From the NCBI GenBank assembly GCA_003864535.1, contig BHEQ01000102.1, positions 1 to 7,156 on the forward strand: a stretch of 7,156 nucleotides of DNA, given 5' to 3'. A model generated the notes under the pieces. It saw only the letters and a list, made by a program, of their open reading frames with translations, did no database searches and had not been told where the DNA came from. Both the position numbers and the translations under genes were made by a program. Below are positions 1 through 5,826 of this stretch, one piece after another (the stretch's first letter is position 1; the number at the start of each line of letters is the position of its first letter). Origin of the DNA: Gammaproteobacteria bacterium (GTDB taxonomy: Bacteria > Pseudomonadota > Gammaproteobacteria > Cardiobacteriales > Wohlfahrtiimonadaceae).

Positions 1-1
1 G

Positions 2-214
2 CCTGTGATTATTTTATTACTCGTCGGATCTGTAAATGGTCTTATTTTACCAATTGCACTGACAGTTATGCTTATTGCCGCACATAAAAAGAGCATTGTT
101 AAAGACTATAAACATCCACTGTGGATGACCTTGATTGGTATTTTTGTCATTATTAGCATGAGTATATTTGGAGTATTGGGCTTGGTTTCAGGAATTGAAA
201 AATTAATGGCTTAA
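2..214 (+). CDS. NRAMP-family divalent metal transporter, C-terminal end only (5' truncated)
   Basis: The reading frame is open from the first bases of the window and stops at TAA 212-214, giving about 70 residues that begin PVIILLLVGSVNGLILPIAL. There is no ribosome-binding site before the in-frame GTG at 5, and the frame runs off the left edge, so this is the end of a longer gene. Two hydrophobic membrane spans are visible, roughly codons 3-26 and 40-66, joined by a short basic loop (HKKSIVKDYKHPLW). The NGLILPI stretch followed by a Lys-rich loop and a last helix is what I know from the end of NRAMP-like proton-coupled Mn2+/Fe2+ transporters, including the YcsG-like branch. The metal-binding DPGN and MPH motifs lie outside the window, so the substrate cannot be judged. 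Another multi-span inner-membrane transporter is possible. No link to the hpaBC operon is implied. Confidence 0.62.
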   Translation, partial: PVIILLLVGSVNGLILPIALTVMLIAAHKKSIVKDYKHPLWMTLIGIFVIISMSIFGVLGLVSGIEKLMA

Positions 215-227
215 ATCTTAAATATAA

Positions 228-268
228 TAACTATTATTTATCATAATATTAAGTTTAATAATAGCTTA
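228..268 (+). terminator. Weak AT-rich inverted repeat after the transporter gene, possible terminator
   Basis: An 11-bp stem with one bulged base pairs 228-238 (TAACTATTATT) with 257-268 (AATAATAGCTTA) across an 18-base loop, 14 bases after the transporter stop codon. It is followed by ATTTTAT, a short T-rich run. The stem has almost no G or C, so termination efficiency would be low, and AT-rich DNA yields such repeats by chance. It is listed because it is the only stem-loop candidate that could end the upstream gene before hpaB. Confidence 0.25.
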
Positions 269-360
269 ATTTTATGAATATTAGTGAGTATTTAGTGCTA
301 ATTTCATTTAATCAAATTTAATCCCATAAAAGTACAATTTTCTAACCGAAAAAGGCATGT

Positions 361-380
361 TACTTATTTTAAAATAAGTA
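361..380. promoter_or_regulatory. Perfect 20-bp palindrome upstream of hpaBC, putative operator
   Basis: Bases 361-370 (TACTTATTTT) are the exact reverse complement of 371-380 (AAAATAAGTA), with no spacer; symmetry stops at the next base pair. The palindrome ends 58 bases before the hpaB start codon. A possible -10 element TATAAA lies at 379-384 and overlaps the right end, but no good -35 hexamer sits 16-18 bases ahead of it. A dimeric repressor bound here would therefore cover the promoter. Regulators of aromatic hydroxylase operons, such as MarR-type HpaR, use dyad operators of this kind, but which protein binds here is unknown. The arms are AT-rich, yet a perfect 10+10 match is unlikely by chance in a gap this short. 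Confidence 0.5.
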
Positions 381-426
381 TAAAGTTAGTTTTATTAAAA
401 AGACAAATTTACTAAAACCACAAAAC

Positions 427-432
427 GAGGAG
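427..432 (+). promoter_or_regulatory. Ribosome-binding site of hpaB
   Basis: GAGGAG lies six bases before the ATG at 439. It is a strong Shine-Dalgarno sequence and fixes the hpaB start. Confidence 0.8.
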
Positions 433-438
433 TTACTA

Positions 439-1989
439 ATGTATCCAGAAGATCATAGAGCTGAAAAAACACGCCCTTTTACAGGTAAAGAGTATCTTGC
501 AAGTTTAAAAGATGGCAGAAATGTTTATATTTATGGGAAAAAAGTTGATGATGTAACCACGCATCCAGCTTTTAGAAACTCAGCTGCATCAGTAGCTAAG
601 CTCTATGATGCGTTGCATGATCCTGCTACTAAAGATAAATTATGTTGGGATACGGATACGGGCAATGGTGGCTATACGCATAAATTTTTTAGAATAGCAA
701 AAAGTAAGGACGATTTACGCCAGCAACGTGATGCAATTGCCGATTGGTCGCGCTTATCTTATGGCTGGATGGGGCGTACTCCTGATTATAAAGCGGCATT
801 TTCCTCTGTTTTAGCGGCTAATCCTGATTATTATGGCGAGTATGCCCAAAATGCTAAAAATTGGTCTAAACGCATCCAAGAATCATGTTTATATTTTAAT
901 CATGCGATTGTTAATCCACCGATTGATCGCGATAAACCTGCTGATCAGGTTAAAGATGTTTATGTGCAAGTGGTGAAAGAGACCGATGCTGGCGTGATTG
1001 TAAATGGAGCTAAAGTTGTCGCAACTAATTCTGCATTAACCAATTATAATTTTATAGGATTTGGTTCGGCGCAGGTAATGGGGGATGATCCAGCTTTTGC
1101 TTTAATGTTTATAGCCCCAATGGATGTTGATGGAGTTAAATTAATCTCACGCACCTCATATGAGATGCAAGCAACCTTGTTAGGCTCAGCTTTTGATTAT
1201 CCTTTATCGAGCCGTTTTGATGAAAATGATGCTATTTTAGTCTTGGATAATGTGTTGATCCCATGGGAGAATATTCTAATCTATCGTGATTTTGATCGCT
1301 GTCGCAATTGGACGACCCAAGGTGGCTTTGCACGTTTATTTCCGATGCAAGCTTGTACGCGCTTAGCGGTCAAACTTGATTTTTTAACAGGTTTAATGCA
1401 AAAAGCTTTAACTTGCACAGGCGTTGCCTCTTTTCGCGGTGTCCAAGCTGATTTAGGTGAGGTTGTTGCGTGGCGCAATTTGTTTTGGTCACTAACTGAT
1501 GCTATGTGGGCGGAGGCGCAAGAATGGCTAAATGGCACTGTATTACCAAGCAGCACCGCATTACACACATATCGCGTACTCGCCCCAATTGCTTATCCAA
1601 AGATCAAACAATTGATAGAACAAACCGTCACAAGTGGTCTAATTTATTTGCCTTCAAGTACCAAGGATTTTGAAAATCCTGAGTTAGATCGTTATTTACA
1701 TCAATATGTTAGAGGCTCAAATGGTATTGATTATAAAGAGAGAATTAAAATCCTAAAACTTATGTGGGATGCGATTGGTTCGGAATTTGGGGGGCGGCAT
1801 GAATTATATGAAATTAATTATGCAGGCAGCCAAGAAGAGGTGCGGATGCAATGCTTACGACATGCCCAAACATCGGGAAATATGAATAAAATGATCGCAT
1901 TGGTTGATCAATGCATGGCAGATTATGATGAAAAAGGCTGGAAAGTGCCACATTTGCATAATCCCAATAATTTATCTGCATTAAAATAA
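439..1989 (+). CDS. hpaB: 4-hydroxyphenylacetate 3-monooxygenase, oxygenase component HpaB
   Basis: This is the FADH2-using oxygenase of a two-component flavin monooxygenase. It places a hydroxyl group ortho to the phenol of 4-hydroxyphenylacetate, giving 3,4-dihydroxyphenylacetate; relatives also accept tyrosine, tyramine and p-coumarate. At 516 residues it is close to the E. coli enzyme (520) and aligns to it from the first residue, through MYPEDHRA, RPFTGKEYL and DVTTHPAFRN. The residues known to bind and activate the phenol are present at the same positions: Arg113 and Tyr117 in RLSYGWMGRTPDY (105-117) and His155 in YFNHAIVNPP. The substrate-gating loop near 207-218 (GFGSAQVMGDDP) is nearly the E. 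coli one, so a broad phenolic range is likely. C-terminal landmarks are VRGSNGIDY, GSEFGGRHELYEINYAGS and WKVPHLHN. It is followed 30 bases later by hpaC, its reductase. No hpaD-I, hpaA or hpaX is adjacent, so the physiological substrate is open. Confidence 0.96.
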   Translation: MYPEDHRAEKTRPFTGKEYLASLKDGRNVYIYGKKVDDVTTHPAFRNSAASVAKLYDALHDPATKDKLCWDTDTGNGGYTHKFFRIAKSKDDLRQQRDAIADWSRLSYGWMGRTPDYKAAFSSVLAANPDYYGEYAQNAKNWSKRIQESCLYFNHAIVNPPIDRDKPADQVKDVYVQVVKETDAGVIVNGAKVVATNSALTNYNFIGFGSAQVMGDDPAFALMFIAPMDVDGVKLISRTSYEMQATLLGSAFDYPLSSRFDENDAILVLDNVLIPWENILIYRDFDRCRNWTTQGGFARLFPMQACTRLAVKLDFLTGLMQKALTCTGVASFRGVQADLGEVVAWRNLFWSLTDAMWAEAQEWLNGTVLPSSTALHTYRVLAPIAYPKIKQLIEQTVTSGLIYLPSSTKDFENPELDRYLHQYVRGSNGIDYKERIKILKLMWDAIGSEFGGRHELYEINYAGSQEEVRMQCLRHAQTSGNMNKMIALVDQCMADYDEKGWKVPHLHNPNNLSALK

Positions 1990-2019
1990 GGAAAATTAAG
2001 GGGAATAAGGAAAATAATC

Positions 2020-2529
2020 ATGACGCAACAACAAGCTGATCAAAAAAATTTCCGTGAAGCAATGGCACAATTATCCTCAGCAGTCAGTATCTTAACCACA
2101 AGTGGCGATGCTGGCACTTGTGGAATAACCGTAACTGCTGTTTGTTCGATTACAGATTCACCGCCAACACTAATCGCCTGTATTAATAGAAATAGTAAAA
2201 TGAATGCGATATTTCAAGCTAATAAAAAGCTCTGTGTAAATGTTTTAAATAATGAACAAGAAATGCTCGCAAAGCATTTTGCAGGTATGACTGATACTCC
2301 AATGGAGGAGCGTTTTAGCTGGAATATTTGGAATACAGGTGCAAGTGGCGTACCTATTTTAAAACATTGCATTGCCACGCTTGAAGGTGAGATTGACCAA
2401 ATCGCAGAGGTGGGCACGCACTCGATTTATTTTGTTAAATTAAGTGGGATTGCAGTTGCTGAGGCAGGAGATGCCTTAGTTTATTTTAATCGCAGCTTTC
2501 ATACTACCCCACGAGTTAAAACAAGCTAA
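2020..2529 (+). CDS. hpaC: 4-hydroxyphenylacetate 3-monooxygenase, flavin reductase component HpaC
   Basis: This small NADH:flavin oxidoreductase supplies reduced FAD by diffusion to HpaB. It has 169 residues against about 170 in E. coli, and is one flavin-reductase-like (FMN-binding split barrel) domain. Recognisable blocks are FREAMAQLSSAVSILTT near the N-terminus, the flavin-contacting GITVTAVCSITDSPPTL (about 35-51), NKKLCVNVLNNEQEMLAKHFAG in the middle and GTHSIYFVKL...ALVYFNRSFH at the end. The ATG at 2020 is preceded by AAGGA at 2007-2011, eight bases upstream. Only 30 bases separate it from the hpaB stop, with no hairpin between, so the two are one transcript in the usual hpaBC order. 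The gene ends directly against a long hairpin repeat that may stop transcription. The end (HTTPRVKTS) is slightly shorter than in E. coli and not notable. Confidence 0.94.
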   Translation: MTQQQADQKNFREAMAQLSSAVSILTTSGDAGTCGITVTAVCSITDSPPTLIACINRNSKMNAIFQANKKLCVNVLNNEQEMLAKHFAGMTDTPMEERFSWNIWNTGASGVPILKHCIATLEGEIDQIAEVGTHSIYFVKLSGIAVAEAGDALVYFNRSFHTTPRVKTS

Positions 2530-2530
2530 C

Positions 2531-2651
2531 GGGCACATCTATAAATGATTTTTCTGCGTTATACGATCTTGTTAAAATGCTCATTTACCTATGTAAACTG
2601 CGCTTTTAACAAAATCGCAAGCCCTGAAAAATTTAATTTATAGAAGCTCCC
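2531..2651. repeat. 121-bp long-hairpin intergenic repeat (MITE-like), full copy
   Basis: The whole stretch folds back on itself around the loop CTAT at 2589-2592. Pairing blocks from outside in: GGG 2531-2533 with CCC 2649-2651; TCTATAAAT 2538-2546 with ATTTATAGA 2636-2644; TTTTTC near 2549-2554 with GAAAAA near 2626-2631; CGATCTTGTTAAAATGC 2564-2580 with GCGCTTTTAACAAAATCG 2600-2617; TTTAC 2584-2588 with GTAAA 2593-2597. It starts two bases after the hpaC stop and ends 89 bases before mnmG. Remnants of the same sequence occur at 6580-6620 and 6848-6872, showing that it is a dispersed repeat. It has no coding capacity. Clear target-site duplications are not visible at its borders. It could work as a transcription terminator or RNA-stabilising structure for hpaBC. 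The name MITE-like is inference from size and terminal inverted repeats. Confidence 0.75.
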
Positions 2652-2740
2652 TAATGCGTAAATTTTGGCAAATTTCAACCAATCCTTAAGCAAACTGATA
2701 AAATGCGCTGTTATTTTCAAGATTATAAGCGTTGGATTTT

Positions 2741-4627
2741 ATGAATTACCCACAACATTTTGGTGTGATTGTGATTGGAGGCGGACATGCAGGCACAGAA
2801 GCTGCGCTTGCAGCTGCGCGCATGGGCGTTAATACCTTGTTACTTACTCACAATATTGAAACTTTAGGACAAATGAGCTGCAATCCTGCTATTGGTGGGA
2901 TTGGTAAGGGACATTTAGTCAAAGAAATTGACGCACTTGGTGGTGCGATGGCACTTGCGACTGATTTAGGCGGCATCCAATTTAGGATTTTAAACGCATC
3001 TAAAGGCTCTGCGGTGCGCTCAACTCGTGCTCAAGCTGATCGTTCTTTATATCGTTCTGCAATTCGGCATATTATTGAAAATCAACCTAATCTATTTATA
3101 TTTCAACAAGCGGTTAGTGATTTAATTTTAGAAAATGATCTTGTTAAAGGCGTTATCACCGAAACTGGGATTCGTTTTATCGGTGATACTGTAGTTTTAA
3201 CTGCTGGTACATTCTTATCAGGGCTTATTCATGTGGGTATGCAACATTATGAGGGCGGACGCATGGGTGATCCTCCATCTAATTTACTTGCCCAAAAATT
3301 ACGCGAAATGCCCTTAACAATCGGGCGTTTAAAAACAGGAACACCGCCGCGAATTGATGGCAGAACGATTAATTTTACAGGTATGGACGAGCAAGCAGGC
3401 GATACGCCAACGCCCATATTCTCATTTTTAGGTAAAGCTTCCGATCACCCCAAACAAGTCTCATGCTGGACAACTTATACGAATGCACAAACACATGATA
3501 TTATTCGTAGTGGTCTTGATAGATCGCCTATGTATACAGGGGTTATCGAAGGCACTGGGCCGCGTTATTGCCCATCGGTTGAAGATAAGATCATGCGCTT
3601 TGCTGATAAAGATCAACATCATGTTTTTCTTGAACCTGAGGGTTTAAGCACTTATGAATATTATCCTAATGGAATTTCAACGAGCTTACCTTTTGATATT
3701 CAAGTTGGATTAGTTCGCTCAATCAAGGGCTTAGAAAATGCGCATATTACTCGCCCAGGCTATGCTATTGAATATGACTTTTTTGATCCGCGTGATTTGC
3801 ATTTTACTTTAGAAACAAAAAGCTTAAAAAATCTATATTTTGCAGGACAAATTAATGGCACAACAGGCTATGAAGAGGCTGCGGCACAAGGTTTACTTGC
3901 AGGAATTAATGCGGCACGGCGTTCTTTAGAAAAAGATCCATGGTATCCGCTACGGCATGAAGCTTATATTGGCGTGATGATTGATGATCTAGTTACGCAA
4001 GGCACAAAAGAGCCGTATCGCATGTTTACCTCACGCGCAGAATATCGTTTGATTTTGCGTGAAGATAATGCAGATCAACGCCTTACGCCTATTGGGCGTG
4101 AATTAGGTTTGGTTAATGATAAACGTTGGCACGCATTTGAGCAAAAACTTGAACATATTGAACAGTGTAAGCAAAGTTTACGTGATTGGATGATATCAAC
4201 TAACAGCGAACAAGCACAAGTATTGCAACAGGATTTAAATATAATTCTGAGCCAAAATATTCGCGCTCAAGATTTATTAAAACGCCCTGAAATTAATACG
4301 GATTATTTGCTTAAACTCCCTAATTCACCAGATTTTAGCAATCTTCCAAAAACGGTGATTGAACAAGTTGAAATCAGCATTAAATACGCAGGTTATATTA
4401 CGCGAGGTGCACAAGATATTGAGCGTAATCAAAAGTTTGAACATGCTAAACTGCCAGATAATATTGATTATGCGTGTGTGGATGGACTCTCCTTGGAGAT
4501 TCGTGAGAAATTAACACGCGCTCGCCCTGAAACTATAGCTCAAGCGGCGCGAATTTCAGGCGTTACTCCAGCTGCAATCACCTTATTATTAGTTTATTTA
4601 CGTAAAGGTTTATTTAAGAGGCTTTAA
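2741..4627 (+). CDS. mnmG: tRNA uridine-5-carboxymethylaminomethyl(34) synthesis enzyme MnmG (GidA)
   Basis: MnmG is the FAD- and NADH-using partner of the GTPase MnmE. Together they install the (carboxymethyl)aminomethyl group on wobble uridine 34 of certain tRNAs in the cytoplasm. From ATG 2741 the protein has 628 residues (E. coli 629). The FAD-binding GGGHAG is at 13-18, followed by TLLLTHNIETLGQMSCNPAIGGIGKGHLVKE. The first family signature GPRYCPSVEDKIMRF starts at residue 273, the second AGQINGTTGYEEAAAQGLLA at 368, and GTKEPYRMFTSRAEYRL at 421. The C-terminal helical part ends GLSLEIREKLTRARPETIAQAARISGVTPAAITLL, the region used for tRNA and MnmE contact. An in-frame TTG at 2732 would add three residues. 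I prefer the ATG because MNYPQHFGVIVIGGG lines up with E. coli MFYPDPFDVIIIGGG; neither start has a strong ribosome-binding site. The usual neighbour rsmG does not follow. Confidence 0.96.
   Translation: MNYPQHFGVIVIGGGHAGTEAALAAARMGVNTLLLTHNIETLGQMSCNPAIGGIGKGHLVKEIDALGGAMALATDLGGIQFRILNASKGSAVRSTRAQADRSLYRSAIRHIIENQPNLFIFQQAVSDLILENDLVKGVITETGIRFIGDTVVLTAGTFLSGLIHVGMQHYEGGRMGDPPSNLLAQKLREMPLTIGRLKTGTPPRIDGRTINFTGMDEQAGDTPTPIFSFLGKASDHPKQVSCWTTYTNAQTHDIIRSGLDRSPMYTGVIEGTGPRYCPSVEDKIMRFADKDQHHVFLEPEGLSTYEYYPNGISTSLPFDIQVGLVRSIKGLENAHITRPGYAIEYDFFDPRDLHFTLETKSLKNLYFAGQINGTTGYEEAAAQGLLAGINAARRSLEKDPWYPLRHEAYIGVMIDDLVTQGTKEPYRMFTSRAEYRLILREDNADQRLTPIGRELGLVNDKRWHAFEQKLEHIEQCKQSLRDWMISTNSEQAQVLQQDLNIILSQNIRAQDLLKRPEINTDYLLKLPNSPDFSNLPKTVIEQVEISIKYAGYITRGAQDIERNQKFEHAKLPDNIDYACVDGLSLEIREKLTRARPETIAQAARISGVTPAAITLLLVYLRKGLFKRL
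4616..4621 (+). promoter_or_regulatory. Ribosome-binding site of the peptidoglycan-binding-repeat gene, inside the end of mnmG
   Basis: AAGAGG lies nine bases before ATG 4631 and inside the last codons of mnmG. With only three bases between the mnmG stop (4625-4627) and this ATG, translational coupling and a shared transcript are likely. The site also supports 4631 as a real start. Confidence 0.65.
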
Positions 4628-4630
4628 ATT

Positions 4631-5194
4631 ATGCTAAAAAAAATCAACATGTTCTTGCTGTTAAGCATAGGCATTATCACGTCACTCTACATGCCTGCGT
4701 TTGCACAAAGTGCTGATAATGCATTTTTAATTGCCGCTAATGCTAAAGAAGGTAAGGTTTTAAATCTTCAAAGCTGGCTTGCAGTTATAGGATTTCCCGC
4801 AGGTGAGTTAGATGGACGCACGGGCCCTGGCACGCGTGAAACTATCAAGGAATATCAAAAATCACTCAATCAAGCTCAAACAGGGGGGCTTTCTGCTATG
4901 TGGGAAGGGCCACTTGAATTAGCGGTGCGTAAAAAAGTTCAAGATAAATTAAAATCTATGCAATTGTATGATGGGAGTGCCGATGGTTTAAAAGGGGATA
5001 AAACAAGTTCTGCAATTAAAAAATATGCAGCATCCAAAGGTCTAACAGTAACTGATACATTAAATGCTACTTTTCTTGCAACTTTATTTAATGAAAGTGC
5101 ATTACAAAATAGCATTGAAACAACAGATACAGCCGTTGATGTAGCTAATGTTGATATATTGATAATGCTGATAGTGCAGATAATGTTGATCTAG
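4631..5194 (+). CDS. N-terminal piece of the frameshifted protein: signal peptide and two PG-binding-like repeats
   Basis: ATG 4631 opens a classical signal peptide: MLKK, hydrophobic core about 7-20, cleavage expected after AFA at 23-25. Repeat 1 covers about residues 42-80 (LNLQSWLAVIGFPAGELDG, then GPGTRETIKEYQ). Repeat 2 covers about 99-138 (VQDKLKSMQLYDGSADG, then TSSAIKKYAASKGL) and is more divergent. After DVANVD the native frame is lost: the last dozen codons (ILIMLIVQIMLI) are out-of-frame reading of an Asp/Asn/Ala-rich linker and end at TAG 5192-5194. If translated alone it would give a soluble exported fragment of about 160 mature residues that could still bind the wall. Confidence 0.7.
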   Translation: MLKKINMFLLLSIGIITSLYMPAFAQSADNAFLIAANAKEGKVLNLQSWLAVIGFPAGELDGRTGPGTRETIKEYQKSLNQAQTGGLSAMWEGPLELAVRKKVQDKLKSMQLYDGSADGLKGDKTSSAIKKYAASKGLTVTDTLNATFLATLFNESALQNSIETTDTAVDVANVDILIMLIVQIMLI

Positions 5195-5826
5195 CCAATA
5201 CAAATAATCCAGATAAGCTTGCTCCAGATATTGCATCTAATGATAGCTCACAAAGCGAGATATCTGCAATCAAAGAACCTGAAATTAAAGCTGCTGAAAT
5301 TGAAAAAGTTGAAATTGCAGAATCTGAAAATAATCCAAAAGATACAAGCTCTTTTAAAGGCTATAAAGCAGGTGGAGATAATGCTCTGGCACTAGCGCAG
5401 CTTAAACTTGCTTATTTAGGCTTTTATAATCCTATTGTGGATGGTAAAGCTGGAACTGGCACAACAAATGCAATTAAAGCATTTCAAAATGCGCATCAAT
5501 TAAAAGAAGATGGTGATTTACATCTTAATGCCGATAAAGTTGGTTTGAGTTTAGCTAAGCTCAATGAAAAAACTATCATTAAATTCCAAGAGATGCTGAT
5601 CAAACAAGGTATTTTTAGTGATGCACCAACAGGACAAATGGGACCTAAAACTAGAAAAGCACTTAGTGATTATCGTAAATCTAAAGATGTAAGCGCATCT
5701 TCCCAAATGGACATTAGTACACTTCTATTATTATTGGGGGATAAACAAAGTGATAAACAAGGAGATAAATATGGCGTTAATATGGTTAAATCTTTTGAAA
5801 AAATGAACTACACAAAATGTGAATAA
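5155..5826 (+). CDS. Middle piece of the frameshifted protein: acidic linker and two PG-binding-like repeats
   Basis: This frame is closed by several stops up to 5154 and open from 5155 to TAA 5824-5826. Reading from 5161 it gives DNADSADNVDLANTNNPDKL, then a charged linker with KEPEIKAAEIEKVEIAESE. Repeat 3 follows (LAQLKLAYLGFYNPIVDGKA, then GTTNAIKAFQNAHQL) and repeat 4 (IIKFQEMLIKQGIFSDAP, then MGPKTRKALSDYRKSK). A Lys/Asp-rich spacer GDKQSDKQGDKYG leads to the second break. There is no ATG before residue-rich domain sequence and no Shine-Dalgarno; the GTG at 5437 sits in the middle of repeat 3, so it is not a credible start. The piece is a continuation of the 4631 gene, not an independent gene. 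Confidence 0.6.
   Translation, partial: YIDNADSADNVDLANTNNPDKLAPDIASNDSSQSEISAIKEPEIKAAEIEKVEIAESENNPKDTSSFKGYKAGGDNALALAQLKLAYLGFYNPIVDGKAGTGTTNAIKAFQNAHQLKEDGDLHLNADKVGLSLAKLNEKTIIKFQEMLIKQGIFSDAPTGQMGPKTRKALSDYRKSKDVSASSQMDISTLLLLLGDKQSDKQGDKYGVNMVKSFEKMNYTKCE

Noticed and set aside
1281..1568. Minus-strand open frame of 95 codons inside hpaB
   Set aside because: It is a shadow of the strongly conserved hpaB reading frame, with no ribosome-binding site or recognisable protein features.
2214..2417. Minus-strand open frame of 67 codons inside hpaC
   Set aside because: It lies wholly within hpaC and has no support as a gene.
2732..2740. TTG start for mnmG, three codons upstream of the ATG
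   Set aside because: The ATG at 2741 aligns with the start of E. coli MnmG; the TTG adds residues not found in the family and has no ribosome-binding site.
2652..2740. Replication origin next to mnmG (gidA), as in several bacteria
   Set aside because: No cluster of DnaA boxes of the TTATCCACA type is visible, and dnaA, mioC or rsmG are not adjacent.
5150..5194. Programmed -1 ribosomal frameshifting at the first break
   Set aside because: No slippery heptamer of the X XXY YYZ type and no stable downstream stem are visible between 5155 and 5194. A one-base loss explains it more simply.
5437..5826. Independent small gene starting at GTG 5437
   Set aside because: The GTG lies in the middle of a peptidoglycan-binding repeat whose first half is coded upstream in the same frame, and no ribosome-binding site precedes it.
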